From: Oscillospiraceae bacterium | GTDB taxonomy: Bacteria > Bacillota > Clostridia > Oscillospirales > Oscillospiraceae | Assembly (NCBI GenBank): GCA_902778285.1 | Contig: CACYXC010000012.1 | Location: 21,525-85,524, forward strand | DNA length: 64,000 nt | Direction of reading: 5' to 3' | In this document: positions 33,565 through 40,733 of the stretch, piece after piece | How the letters are laid out: every line of letters begins with the position of its first letter | Position numbering within the stretch: the first letter of the stretch is position 1 | The notes under the pieces: generated by a model | Database searches by the model: none | What the model saw: the letters and a program-made list of their open reading frames with translations, nothing else | Told to the model about the DNA's origin: nothing | Position numbers and translations under genes: made by a program

Positions 33565-34383
33565 ATGAAAGCGATGCCGGTCCTGCGCGCCGTCGCGCGA
33601 TACTACAACGAGAAACGGATACCGCGCGCGGCGGCGGCGCTGTCGTACTATCTGACGATGACGGCCTTCCCGCTGATCATCTGCCTCTACTCGCTTCTGG
33701 GCAACAGCTACATCAGAGCGATGGAGATCCTGGAATTTCTGGACCAGTTTCTCAGCGCGGAGACGACGCGCACCATCAAATCCTTTCTGTCCTATGTCGC
33801 CATGAGCCACTCCACGGCCATGTTTCTTGCCGGATTGACCGTGCTGCTCACCTCGGCCAGCGCCGCCGTGCGCACGCTGCAGGCCACGATCGGCGAGATG
33901 CAGGGCGGGCACCGCTACCAGGGGTTTCGGGATCTCCTGTTCAGCCTGGTCTTTTCGCTGGCTTTTCTGGCCTCGATGTACTTTGGCATCATCGTCATGT
34001 TCACCGGGCGGGACGTCATCGAGCTGCTCAACGGCTGGCTGCCGTTTATCGACATCAGCAGATCCTGGCAGTGGATACGCTTCCTGCTGCTCGGCGGCAT
34101 TGAGCTTGTGATCTTCTGCGGGATCTTCGCGGTGTCCAGACGGCACCGCGACCGCTATGCGATCCTGCCCGGCGCGATGTTCGCCACGCTCGGCCTTGTG
34201 GTCATGAGCTGGATCTTCTCGGGCTTTATCGCGGTTTCCACCCGATACCCGCTGGTCTACGGCTCGCTCGCGTCGCTGATCCTGCTGATGTTCTGGCTTT
34301 ATCTCAGCTGCCAGGTCATTTACATCGGCGCGGCGCTGAACATCGCCCTGCGCGATTTTTCGGCAAAGGGGGAGAATGCATGA
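33565..34383 (+). CDS. YihY/BrkB-family inner membrane protein
   Basis: 272 residues with about six membrane helices. RIPRAAAALSYYLTMTAFPLIICLY is the conserved YihY N-terminal region, and YGSLASLILLMFWLYLSCQVIYIGAALN the conserved C-terminal helices. The old name 'RNase BN' for this family is wrong; function is unknown, with transport suggested. Start ATG 33565 follows GGGGGAGA; the open frame upstream crosses the terminator. It overlaps the methyltransferase gene by four bases. Confidence 0.88.
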   Translation: MKAMPVLRAVARYYNEKRIPRAAAALSYYLTMTAFPLIICLYSLLGNSYIRAMEILEFLDQFLSAETTRTIKSFLSYVAMSHSTAMFLAGLTVLLTSASAAVRTLQATIGEMQGGHRYQGFRDLLFSLVFSLAFLASMYFGIIVMFTGRDVIELLNGWLPFIDISRSWQWIRFLLLGGIELVIFCGIFAVSRRHRDRYAILPGAMFATLGLVVMSWIFSGFIAVSTRYPLVYGSLASLILLMFWLYLSCQVIYIGAALNIALRDFSAKGENA

Positions 34384-35138
34384 GGTATCAGGACATCAAT
34401 GCCGCCGCGGTCGACCGCTGGGTCGAGGAGGGCTGGACCTGGGGCGTCCCCATAACCCACGAGGACTATCTGCGCGCCGCGGCAGGGGACTGGTCCATGG
34501 TGCTCACCCCAACGAAGCCGGTTCCGCGCCGCTGGTTTCCCGAGCTGCGCGGCTGCCGCGTGCTGGGGCTTGCCGCGGGCGGAGGGCAGCAGATGCCGCT
34601 CTTCGCCGCGCGCGGCGCGGTGTGCACCGTGCTGGATTATTCGGCTCGCCAGATTGAGAGCGAGCGCATGGTGGCCGCCCGGGAGGGCTATGAGATCCGT
34701 GCCCTGCGTGCGGATATGACGCAGCCCCTTCCCTTTGCGGACGAGAGCTTTGATTTGATCTTCCATCCGGTCTCCAACTGCTACATCCGCGAGGTGGAAC
34801 CGGTCTGGCGGGAGTGCTGGCGCGTGCTGCGCCCCGGCGGGCTGCTGATGGCCGGGATGGACAACGGCTTCAATTACCTTTTTGACGCCGACGAGGAGCA
34901 TGTGACGGGCTATCTGCCCTTCGACCCGACCGTGAACGAGCAGCAGCGCCTCTCTCTGGAGCGGGAGGGCGGCGGCATGCAGTTTTCCCATACGATCGAC
35001 GAGCAGATCGGCGGGCAGCTCCGCGCGGGCTTCCGCCTGCTGGACGTCTACGAGGACCGCAACGGCTCCGGCTATCTGCACGAGCACGGCGTTCCCACCT
35101 TCTGGGCTACGCTGGCGGTGAAAAAGTTTTCAGCATAA
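34380..35138 (+). CDS. Class I SAM-dependent methyltransferase
   Basis: 252 residues. SAM motif I VLGLAAGGGQQMPLFAARGA, motif II VLDYSARQIESER, motif III FADESFDLIFHPVSNCYIRE and the post-motif CWRVLRPGGLLMAGMDNG place it in the Methyltransf_11 group. Substrate is unknown. Translation is coupled to yihY by the ATGA overlap. The stop codon lies inside a 17-bp inverted repeat shared with the convergent CsoR-type gene. Confidence 0.85.
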   Translation: MRYQDINAAAVDRWVEEGWTWGVPITHEDYLRAAAGDWSMVLTPTKPVPRRWFPELRGCRVLGLAAGGGQQMPLFAARGAVCTVLDYSARQIESERMVAAREGYEIRALRADMTQPLPFADESFDLIFHPVSNCYIREVEPVWRECWRVLRPGGLLMAGMDNGFNYLFDADEEHVTGYLPFDPTVNEQQRLSLEREGGGMQFSHTIDEQIGGQLRAGFRLLDVYEDRNGSGYLHEHGVPTFWATLAVKKFSA

Positions 35139-35180
35139 CGAACACAGGGAACGCAGAAGCGTCCCCTGTGTTCGTTATGC
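35133..35180. terminator. Convergent terminator-like inverted repeat
   Basis: Perfect 17-bp stem (35133-35149/35164-35180) between convergent genes. There is no long T-run on either strand, so efficiency is uncertain. Confidence 0.55.
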
Positions 35181-35200
35181 AGGCGGATAAGAAAGCAGTA

Positions 35201-35542
35201 TCAGCCCATGAATTTGTCGATGGCCTCGTTGAGTGCGTGGAGATCGGCGCTGTCGCCGTCGCCAACGCAGTGCTCCAGATGGTCCTTGAGGATCACGCGG
35301 GCTGTGCTGCTCAGCGCGGAGCGCACCGCCGCGAGCTGCACCAGAACCTCGGTGCAGTCTCGCCCGTCTTCCACCATGCGCTTGACGGATTCCAGATGGC
35401 CGATCGCGCGGGAGAGGCGATTGAGCACCGCCCTGGTCTCGGTGTGCACATGACCGTGCGCATGCCCGGGCTCGACCGGATGGGCGTGCACGTGACCGTC
35501 CCCGTGGTCGTGGTAATATACTTCCTGCTCGTGTTCGTGCAT
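35201..35542 (-). CDS. CsoR-type metal-sensing repressor with His-rich N-terminal tail
   Basis: 113 residues. The DUF156 helical domain (about 36-113) carries Cys63, His88 and Cys92; the spacing C-x24-H-x3-C equals the Cu(I) ligand set of CsoR. The first 35 residues contain 11 histidines in HDH, HVHAH and HAHGHVH clusters, absent from ordinary CsoR, and could bind a second metal or buffer it. ATG 35542 is chosen because the frame upstream is only family II repeat. No copper exporter or metal gene is adjacent, so the regulon is unknown. Confidence 0.82.
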   Translation of the reverse strand: MHEHEQEVYYHDHGDGHVHAHPVEPGHAHGHVHTETRAVLNRLSRAIGHLESVKRMVEDGRDCTEVLVQLAAVRSALSSTARVILKDHLEHCVGDGDSADLHALNEAIDKFMG

Positions 35543-35567
35543 TGTTTCACTTTCTCTCGCTGACAGA

Positions 35568-35771
35568 ATAATGACTATAGGATGGCGAAAAGCCAAAAAG
35601 CTTTTCGCCGCGCCGCTTTGCGGCGCAGTAAAACAGCACGGCTGTTTTGCCATATATTCATTGAAATGGACATCGGGCGAATGATTCAAAGAATCATTCG
35701 CTGCCAAACATGTCGTTTGGCAGCGAAATCAATCGAATCCTCGATTGATTTCGCCATCCGATGATCATTAT
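35568..35771 (+). mobile_element. Hairpin-chain MITE-like element, family II (complete copy)
   Basis: 204 bp bounded by 23-bp terminal inverted repeats (35568-35590 and 35749-35771; 20 of 23 match), reading ATAATGA[C/T]NATNGGATGGCG inward. Inside are six consecutive perfect hairpins: GGCGAAAAGC/GCTTTTCGCC, GCGCCGC/GCGGCGC, AAAACAGC/GCTGTTTT, GCGAATGATTC/GAATCATTCGC, TGCCAAAC/GTTTGGCA and a 14-bp GCGAAATCAATCGA/TCGATTGATTTCGC. No transposase and no ORF of its own. No target duplication is clear. Confidence 0.82.
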
Positions 35772-35851
35772 AAAAGTAGTATACAGGAAAAAAATGATTC
35801 TCGCAAGCCCCCAGGGGGGATTGGGCGGGATGAGCCGGATTGACAGGCACC

Positions 35852-36436
35852 TCAGTCGGCATATTGTGAGGCCCAGGCTCGCAGCAGCGTGCGCAGCTCA
35901 AGTGCGTTATTCTCACGAAGCTCGACGACGCGGCAGTCCGGATCCCGGCGCAGAGCGGTGAGCAGCGCCGCCAGCTTTTTCGGATAGCGGTCGCTGAGAC
36001 CCAGCAGAGAGCGCAGAAGCTCCGCATCCTCCGGGGAGCGCAGCGCACCGACGCAGGGATGCCCGCTGCGGAGGAAACGCTCCAGCGCCTCGGCAAATTC
36101 AGGGATCACCAGCTCATAGCCTCCCAGCTCGTCCAGCAGGGCAAAGGGGTACCAGAGGGCCTCCTCCAGAAGCCGTACGCCCGTCTGCCGGAAGATCTCG
36201 TGGTGCTTTTCCGGCGGAAAGACCCGGCAGTCCAGATACAGCGAGGGTTCAAAGCCCTCCACGCCGCCGGCAGCGGCGGCGGGGAAAAGCGACCAGCCAA
36301 CAAAGCTGTCGTTTTCGTCCATTGTCCGTCCGGTCACAAAGCCGCCCGCGGAGGCGAGCCGATCTCCGAGCACTTCCCGGATCAGGGAGGATTTTCCGCA
36401 GCCTGCGGGGCCGATCAGAAAAAGCTTCTTTTCCAT
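35852..36436 (-). CDS. THEP1-like nucleoside-triphosphatase
   Basis: 194 residues. Walker A LIGPAGCGKSSLIREVL at the N-terminus, GGFVTGRTM, and a Walker B-like FALLDELGGYEL followed by a C-terminal part, matching the NTPase/THEP1 family layout. These small P-loop proteins hydrolyse NTPs in vitro; their cellular role is open. In gut Firmicutes they often sit among cofactor or tungsten/molybdenum genes, which is not the case here. ATG 36436 is preferred with GGTGGTG just upstream; two other in-frame starts lie within 12 bases. Confidence 0.7.
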   Translation of the reverse strand: MEKKLFLIGPAGCGKSSLIREVLGDRLASAGGFVTGRTMDENDSFVGWSLFPAAAAGGVEGFEPSLYLDCRVFPPEKHHEIFRQTGVRLLEEALWYPFALLDELGGYELVIPEFAEALERFLRSGHPCVGALRSPEDAELLRSLLGLSDRYPKKLAALLTALRRDPDCRVVELRENNALELRTLLRAWASQYAD

Positions 36437-36509
36437 ATGCATCACCACCGTATGGCATGATTATAGCGCTGACAGCGGGAAAAGTCAAAAACAGGCCCCG
36501 GACCGCGTC

Positions 36510-36539
36510 TTGACGGGAGAGGCAGTTTCGGAGTAAACT
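36510..36539 (+). promoter_or_regulatory. Candidate promoter for the GNAT-FRG pair
   Basis: TTGACG (36510-36515), 18-bp spacer, TAAACT (36534-36539), about 28 bases before the GNAT start. Confidence 0.45.
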
Positions 36540-36567
36540 GTCAAAAACAAGGAGAGGAGCGCAGGAC

Positions 36568-37050
36568 ATGGGACTGAATATCCGCGCGGCGTATGATTCC
36601 CCGGAAGAGATCCGGAAACTGTTTGGCGAATATACAGCGATTCTCGTGGCGGGCGATCCCGCGTTTCAGCATTATCTGGATCTGCAGAACTACGACCGGG
36701 AGATCGAGCACCTGGAGGAGAAATACGGCGAGCCGGCCGGGCGTCTTTATCTTGCCGAGTGGGACGGAGCCGTGGCAGGCTGTGTCGCGCTCCACCGTCT
36801 GAGCGACACGCTTGCGGAGCTCAAGCGCCTCTATGTGCGGCCCGCCTTCCGCCGCTTCGGCATCGGCCGCGCGCTGACGCTGAAGATCATCGAAGAGGCC
36901 CGCGCCGCCGGCTACCGGACGCTGCAGCTGGACACCCAGCCCTTCCTGCCGGAGGCGATCCGTCTGTACCACGCCCTCGGCTTTGCGGATATGCCGGGCT
37001 TCAACAACAGTCCGCTGGAGACCACCATATATATGAAACTGGAGCTGTAA
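36568..37050 (+). CDS. GNAT-family N-acetyltransferase
   Basis: 160 residues. The acetyl-CoA site is VRPAFRRFGIGRALTLKIIEEA (R-x-x-G-I-G-R-A; about 92-113), preceded by strand GCVALHRLSDTLAELKRLYV and followed by LQLDTQPFLPEAIRLYHALGF. Substrate unknown. AAGGAGAGGAG precedes the ATG. Only three bases separate it from the FRG-domain gene, so the two are co-expressed. Confidence 0.87.
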   Translation: MGLNIRAAYDSPEEIRKLFGEYTAILVAGDPAFQHYLDLQNYDREIEHLEEKYGEPAGRLYLAEWDGAVAGCVALHRLSDTLAELKRLYVRPAFRRFGIGRALTLKIIEEARAAGYRTLQLDTQPFLPEAIRLYHALGFADMPGFNNSPLETTIYMKLEL

Positions 37051-37053
37051 GCC

Positions 37054-37860
37054 ATGATCAAGGAAGTCAGAATCACCAGCGTGGAGGAGCTGATCCCGCT
37101 GCTGTCGGATCAGCGCTATCGCCCCGAGCTCAGGCGCAACCGCTGCAACTACGTCTATCGCGGCATGCCGAATATCGACTATAAAATGACCACCAGTCTC
37201 CGCCGCAACTGCAAACAGCTGGAGCGTACGCTGGAGCCTGCGATCCTCAAAAACTTTGCCAAGTACGCCGTGATCGAGGACCCCAGCGTGGCAAACTCGG
37301 TCTGGCGGCAGATGATTCTCGGCCAGCATCACGGCCTGCCGACAAGACTGCTGGACTGGACACATTCGGCTCTCGTGGCGCTGCACTTTGCCGTGACGGA
37401 GGAAAATCTGGAGAACATGGCCGAGCATGACTGTATGGTCTGGCGCATCGACATCGACGAGCTGCACTCCCTTCTGCCGGAGAAGTATCAGAGCGTCATG
37501 CGGCAGAACAAGGCCGAGGTCTTCTCGGTGGACATGATGGCGCAGGCGGCCGGCAGCCTGAGTGAGTACGATGCCGACATGGGCCAGAAGGCCATGGTGG
37601 TTATCGAGCCGCCCTCCATCAACCAGCGCATCGTCAACCAGTACGCTTTCTTCTCGGTCATTCCGCTGGACATGGAGGATGTGGAGCGCTTTCTCGACCG
37701 GCATACGGAGCACACGATCAAATGTGTGATCGACCGCGGTCTGCGCTGGCGCGTGCGCGACATGCTGGATCAGCTGAACATGTCCGAGCGCATCGTCTAT
37801 CCGGGACTGGACGGGCTGTCGAAATGGATCGGGCGGCACTACTTCGTAAAGGACGAATAA
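37054..37860 (+). CDS. FRG-domain protein
   Basis: 268 residues. The FRG domain is recognised by YVYRGMPN (residues 33-40), the W-R-x-M-I-L-G-Q-H-H-G-L-P-T-R-L-L-D-W-T block (about 87-106) and a following AL-HFAV. The domain's biochemical function is not established, and it turns up in phage, plasmid and toxin-like contexts. No toxin or defence partner is evident here apart from the GNAT gene directly upstream. It ends before a strong two-way terminator. Confidence 0.82.
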   Translation: MIKEVRITSVEELIPLLSDQRYRPELRRNRCNYVYRGMPNIDYKMTTSLRRNCKQLERTLEPAILKNFAKYAVIEDPSVANSVWRQMILGQHHGLPTRLLDWTHSALVALHFAVTEENLENMAEHDCMVWRIDIDELHSLLPEKYQSVMRQNKAEVFSVDMMAQAAGSLSEYDADMGQKAMVVIEPPSINQRIVNQYAFFSVIPLDMEDVERFLDRHTEHTIKCVIDRGLRWRVRDMLDQLNMSERIVYPGLDGLSKWIGRHYFVKDE

Positions 37861-37902
37861 AACAGACAGGCGCCCGACACACGCGGCCTTAAGGAACAAA
37901 AC

Positions 37903-37941
37903 AAAAAAGGACTGTGAACACAAAGTTCACAGTCCTTTTTT
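37903..37941. terminator. Bidirectional terminator between FRG gene and large lipoprotein gene
   Basis: Perfect 17-bp inverted repeat, AAAAAAGGACTGTGAAC pairing with its complement across loop ACAAA; A6/T6 feet serve both convergent genes. Confidence 0.9.
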
Positions 37942-37953
37942 GTTCAGGGCAAA

Positions 37954-40536
37954 TCAGGGAGAGGGGAAGATGCCGATACCGGTGATATGGGGGTTGGGCC
38001 CCTCGTACCAGTAGAGGAAGCCCTCCAGGTCGACGGTAGCCCCCACGGTCAGGCTCTTGACCGCCTCGTAGACGTCGGAGCCAGCGGGGCAGAGATCGGA
38101 TTCCACCGTGAAGGTGTAGGTCGCCTCATCCAGCGTGACGTTGAAATACAGGTCGCTGCCGTCCTCGCCGGAGCCGTCCCAGTTGTACAGGAAGGCGGCG
38201 CCGCCCTCAGACTCGGCAACCACAGCGCCCTTGATGGAGACCATCCGGTTCATGTTCTCGGCAAGCTCCTCGGTCCCAAGCAGCTCGGTCACGTCCACGG
38301 GCTCCGCGAGGAAGGCCTCGTCGCTCTCGAGCAGCTCAAAGCTCGCGTCGACGATCTCCACTTCGCCGGCCCACTCGGACTTGAAGCCCTGCACGCGGAT
38401 CTTGGCGCCGGGAACGAAGCTGTCATACTCCTCCTGGGTGCAGGGCAGACGGTAGACGAAGTAGGCGCCGCTGTGATCGGCCAGATACAGGCTGGTGTTG
38501 CCGTACTCCTCGGAGTAGAGCTGCGCCGCCTGCACATAGCCCTCGATGACGACCTCGGTGTCGATCTCGGCGTCGGCGTACTCGGCGTAGGTCATCACGC
38601 CTTCGCCCTTCTCTTCAACGATCTCCTCGGCGGGAGCTTCCTCAGCGGGAGCTTCCTCCTCGGCGGGAGCTTCCTCAGCGGGAGCTTCCTCCTCGGCGGG
38701 AGCTTCCTCAGCGGGAGCTTCCTCCTCGGCGGGAGCTTCCTCAGCAGGAGCTTCCTCCTCGGCGGGAGCTTCCTCAGCGGGAGCTTCCTCAGCGGGAGCT
38801 TCCTCCTCGGCGGGAGCTTCTTCGGCGACAGCTTCCGCGGCAACAGCGGCGGCAGCGGCAGCATCAGCCTCTGCGGCAGCGTCCGCTTCCTCGACGACAG
38901 GGGCGGCCTCGACTACGCTGAGGGCAGTGGCCTGGAGATTGGGTCCCTCATACCAGTACAGGAAGCCCTCCAGATCGATCACATCGCCGACCTGCAGATT
39001 CTCGACCGCCTGGTAGACCTCGGTCTCCTCGTTGCAGAGGTAATACTCCACACAGAACTCATATGTAGTATCGCCGAACGTGACCTTGAAGTACAGGTCG
39101 TCGGTCTTCTCCTCCGGGTTCTTGTAGGCAAAGGCGGCGCCGTCCTCGTCGTAAGGCTCGACGGTCACGCCCTTGAAGCAAACAAGCTGGTTCATGTGCT
39201 GGATCATATCGACGGTGCCCCAGACCTCGGTGATGTCCTTGGCCTCGGCAATAAAGGGCTCGCCCTCGAGCAGCTCAAAGCTGGCGTCGGTGATCTCCAC
39301 CTCGCCGGCCCACTCGGACTTGAAGCCCTTGACCAGGATCTTCTGGCCGGGGACCAGCTTCTCGTTGTCTTCCTCAGAGCAGGCCAGCTCGTAGATGAAG
39401 TAGGCGCCGTCCTCGTCTGCAGCGTAGACGGTGACCTTGTTGTCCCACCAGCTCTGCTTGGCCTGGACATAGCACTCGACGGCGACCTCGGTGTCAACCT
39501 CGGCGGCGGCATAGTCGGCATAGCTCATGATGGCGGGAGCTTCCTCAGCGGGAGCCTCCTCAGCAGGGGCTTCCTCGGCGGGAGCCTCCGCGGCGACGGC
39601 CGCGGCCGCGGCCGCGTCAGCCTCGGCGGAAGCTTCCGCTTCCGCCATTACGGTGGCGGCCTCCACGACCGTAAGGGAGGTGGCCTGGAGGTTGGGACCC
39701 TCGTAGAAGTACAGGAAGCCTTCCACATCGATCACGTCGCCGACCTGCAGATTCTCGACGGCCTTGTAGACATCGGTCTCATCGCTGCAGAGATAATACT
39801 CCACGCAGAACTCATAGGTCGTATCGCCGGCGCTGACCTTGAAGTACAGGTCGTCGGTTTTCTCCTCGGGGTTCTTGTAGGCAAAGGCGGCGCCGGACTC
39901 GTCATAAGGCTCGACGGTCAGCCCGGAAAAGACGACCAGCTGATTCATATAGTCCGTCATGCTGGGATCGCCCCAGGCCTCGTCGGCATTTTTGGCCTCG
40001 GCGATAAAGGGCTCGCCCTCGAGCAGCTCAAAGCTGGCGTCGGTGATCTCCACCTCGCCGGCCCACTCGGATTTGAAGCCCTTGACAAGGATTTTCTGGC
40101 CGGGGACCAGTTTCTCGTTGTCCTCCTCGGAGCAGGCCAGTTCGTAGATAAAGTAGGCGCCGTCCTCGTCGGCGGCATAAACGGTGACCTTGTTGTCCCA
40201 CCAGCTCTGCTTGGCCTGGACATAGCACTCGACGGCGACTTCGCTGTCTGTCTCGGCGGCGACATAGTCGGCATAGCTCAGGATGGGAGCCTCCTCGGCA
40301 GGTTCCTCAACGGGAGCCTCCTCAGCAGGAGCTTCCTCAGCGGGAGCTTCCTCGGCGGGAGCTTCCTCGGCGGGAGCTTCCTCGACGGGAGCTTCCTCGG
40401 CTGGAGCTTCCTCGGCTGGAGCCTCCTCGACAGGCACCTCGGTCGCGGGAGCGGGGGCGGGGGCTGCGCTCTCGCCGCAGGCGGCCAGCGAGAAGATCAT
40501 GCACAGCGCAAGAAGCAGCGCAAACAGCTTTTTCAT
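37954..40536 (-). CDS. Large lipoprotein with three repeated OB-like domains and EEAPA linkers
   Basis: 860 residues. Signal peptide with lipobox LAAC (Cys20), so anchored outside the membrane. Acidic (AEEAP)n linkers at about 32-84, 315-336 and 555-645 separate three domains (about 85-293, 336-545 and 647-860). Each domain holds two beta-rich halves: SYADY...VECYVQAKQ...YFIYELAC...ILVKGFKSEWAGEVEITDA, then LYFKV...YEFCVEYYL...VGDVIDLEGFLYWYEGPN, which resembles paired OB folds. Domains 1 and 2 are nearly identical even at DNA level; domain 3 is diverged. I do not recognise a named family. Single gene with its own promoter. Confidence 0.85.
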   Translation of the reverse strand: MKKLFALLLALCMIFSLAACGESAAPAPAPATEVPVEEAPAEEAPAEEAPVEEAPAEEAPAEEAPAEEAPAEEAPVEEPAEEAPILSYADYVAAETDSEVAVECYVQAKQSWWDNKVTVYAADEDGAYFIYELACSEEDNEKLVPGQKILVKGFKSEWAGEVEITDASFELLEGEPFIAEAKNADEAWGDPSMTDYMNQLVVFSGLTVEPYDESGAAFAYKNPEEKTDDLYFKVSAGDTTYEFCVEYYLCSDETDVYKAVENLQVGDVIDVEGFLYFYEGPNLQATSLTVVEAATVMAEAEASAEADAAAAAAVAAEAPAEEAPAEEAPAEEAPAIMSYADYAAAEVDTEVAVECYVQAKQSWWDNKVTVYAADEDGAYFIYELACSEEDNEKLVPGQKILVKGFKSEWAGEVEITDASFELLEGEPFIAEAKDITEVWGTVDMIQHMNQLVCFKGVTVEPYDEDGAAFAYKNPEEKTDDLYFKVTFGDTTYEFCVEYYLCNEETEVYQAVENLQVGDVIDLEGFLYWYEGPNLQATALSVVEAAPVVEEADAAAEADAAAAAAVAAEAVAEEAPAEEEAPAEEAPAEEAPAEEEAPAEEAPAEEEAPAEEAPAEEEAPAEEAPAEEEAPAEEAPAEEIVEEKGEGVMTYAEYADAEIDTEVVIEGYVQAAQLYSEEYGNTSLYLADHSGAYFVYRLPCTQEEYDSFVPGAKIRVQGFKSEWAGEVEIVDASFELLESDEAFLAEPVDVTELLGTEELAENMNRMVSIKGAVVAESEGGAAFLYNWDGSGEDGSDLYFNVTLDEATYTFTVESDLCPAGSDVYEAVKSLTVGATVDLEGFLYWYEGPNPHITGIGIFPSP
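38628..38822 (-). repeat. Coding minisatellite (EEAPA linker)
   Basis: About six tandem units of roughly 33 bases (on the plus strand alternating GCGGGAGCTTCCTC and short CTCG/AG joins) encode the longest acidic linker of the lipoprotein. A related tract lies at 40295-40435. Such tracts can change length by slippage. Confidence 0.8.
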
Positions 40537-40586
40537 TCAATGTCCTCCTTCAAAATGGTGAAAAATTTGTTGCAGGAACTGATGAT

Positions 40587-40614
40587 ATTATAACCGGATT
40601 GCCAGAGAAATCAA
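40587..40614 (-). promoter_or_regulatory. Promoter of the large lipoprotein gene
   Basis: On the minus strand TTGATT (40614-40609), 16-bp spacer, TATAAT (40592-40587), 50 bases before the start codon. Confidence 0.6.
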
Positions 40615-40676
40615 GGTTTTGTGACAGGTCGTTAAATGATTGCCGATTTGATAACATTCTTTGCCGGGTCGGGCGA

Positions 40677-40714
40677 AAAATACCCGCGGCCGTCGGATAC
40701 GGCCGCGGTATTTT
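40677..40714 (-). terminator. Terminator of the ABC importer operon
   Basis: 15-bp stem AAAATACCGCGGCCG with one bulged base on the second arm, followed on the minus strand by a T-run, 20 bases after the binding-protein stop. Confidence 0.8.
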
Positions 40715-40733
40715 CTGGAACGGTATGGATGCT

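Noticed and set aside
35543-35707. N-terminal extension of the CsoR-type protein through the family II element
   Set aside because: The frame is open, but it translates only repeat DNA that is similarly open at 31171-31312, and a plausible start with the CsoR core is at 35542.
35568-35771. CRISPR array or tandem repeat in the hairpin chain
   Set aside because: The hairpins differ in sequence and length; there is no constant repeat with spacers.
37987-40593. 868-codon open frame on the plus strand with GSFLxGSF repeats
   Set aside because: It is the complement of the repetitive lipoprotein gene. The Gly-Ser-Phe-Leu pattern is the antisense reading of the EEAPA minisatellite, and it lacks a ribosome binding site.
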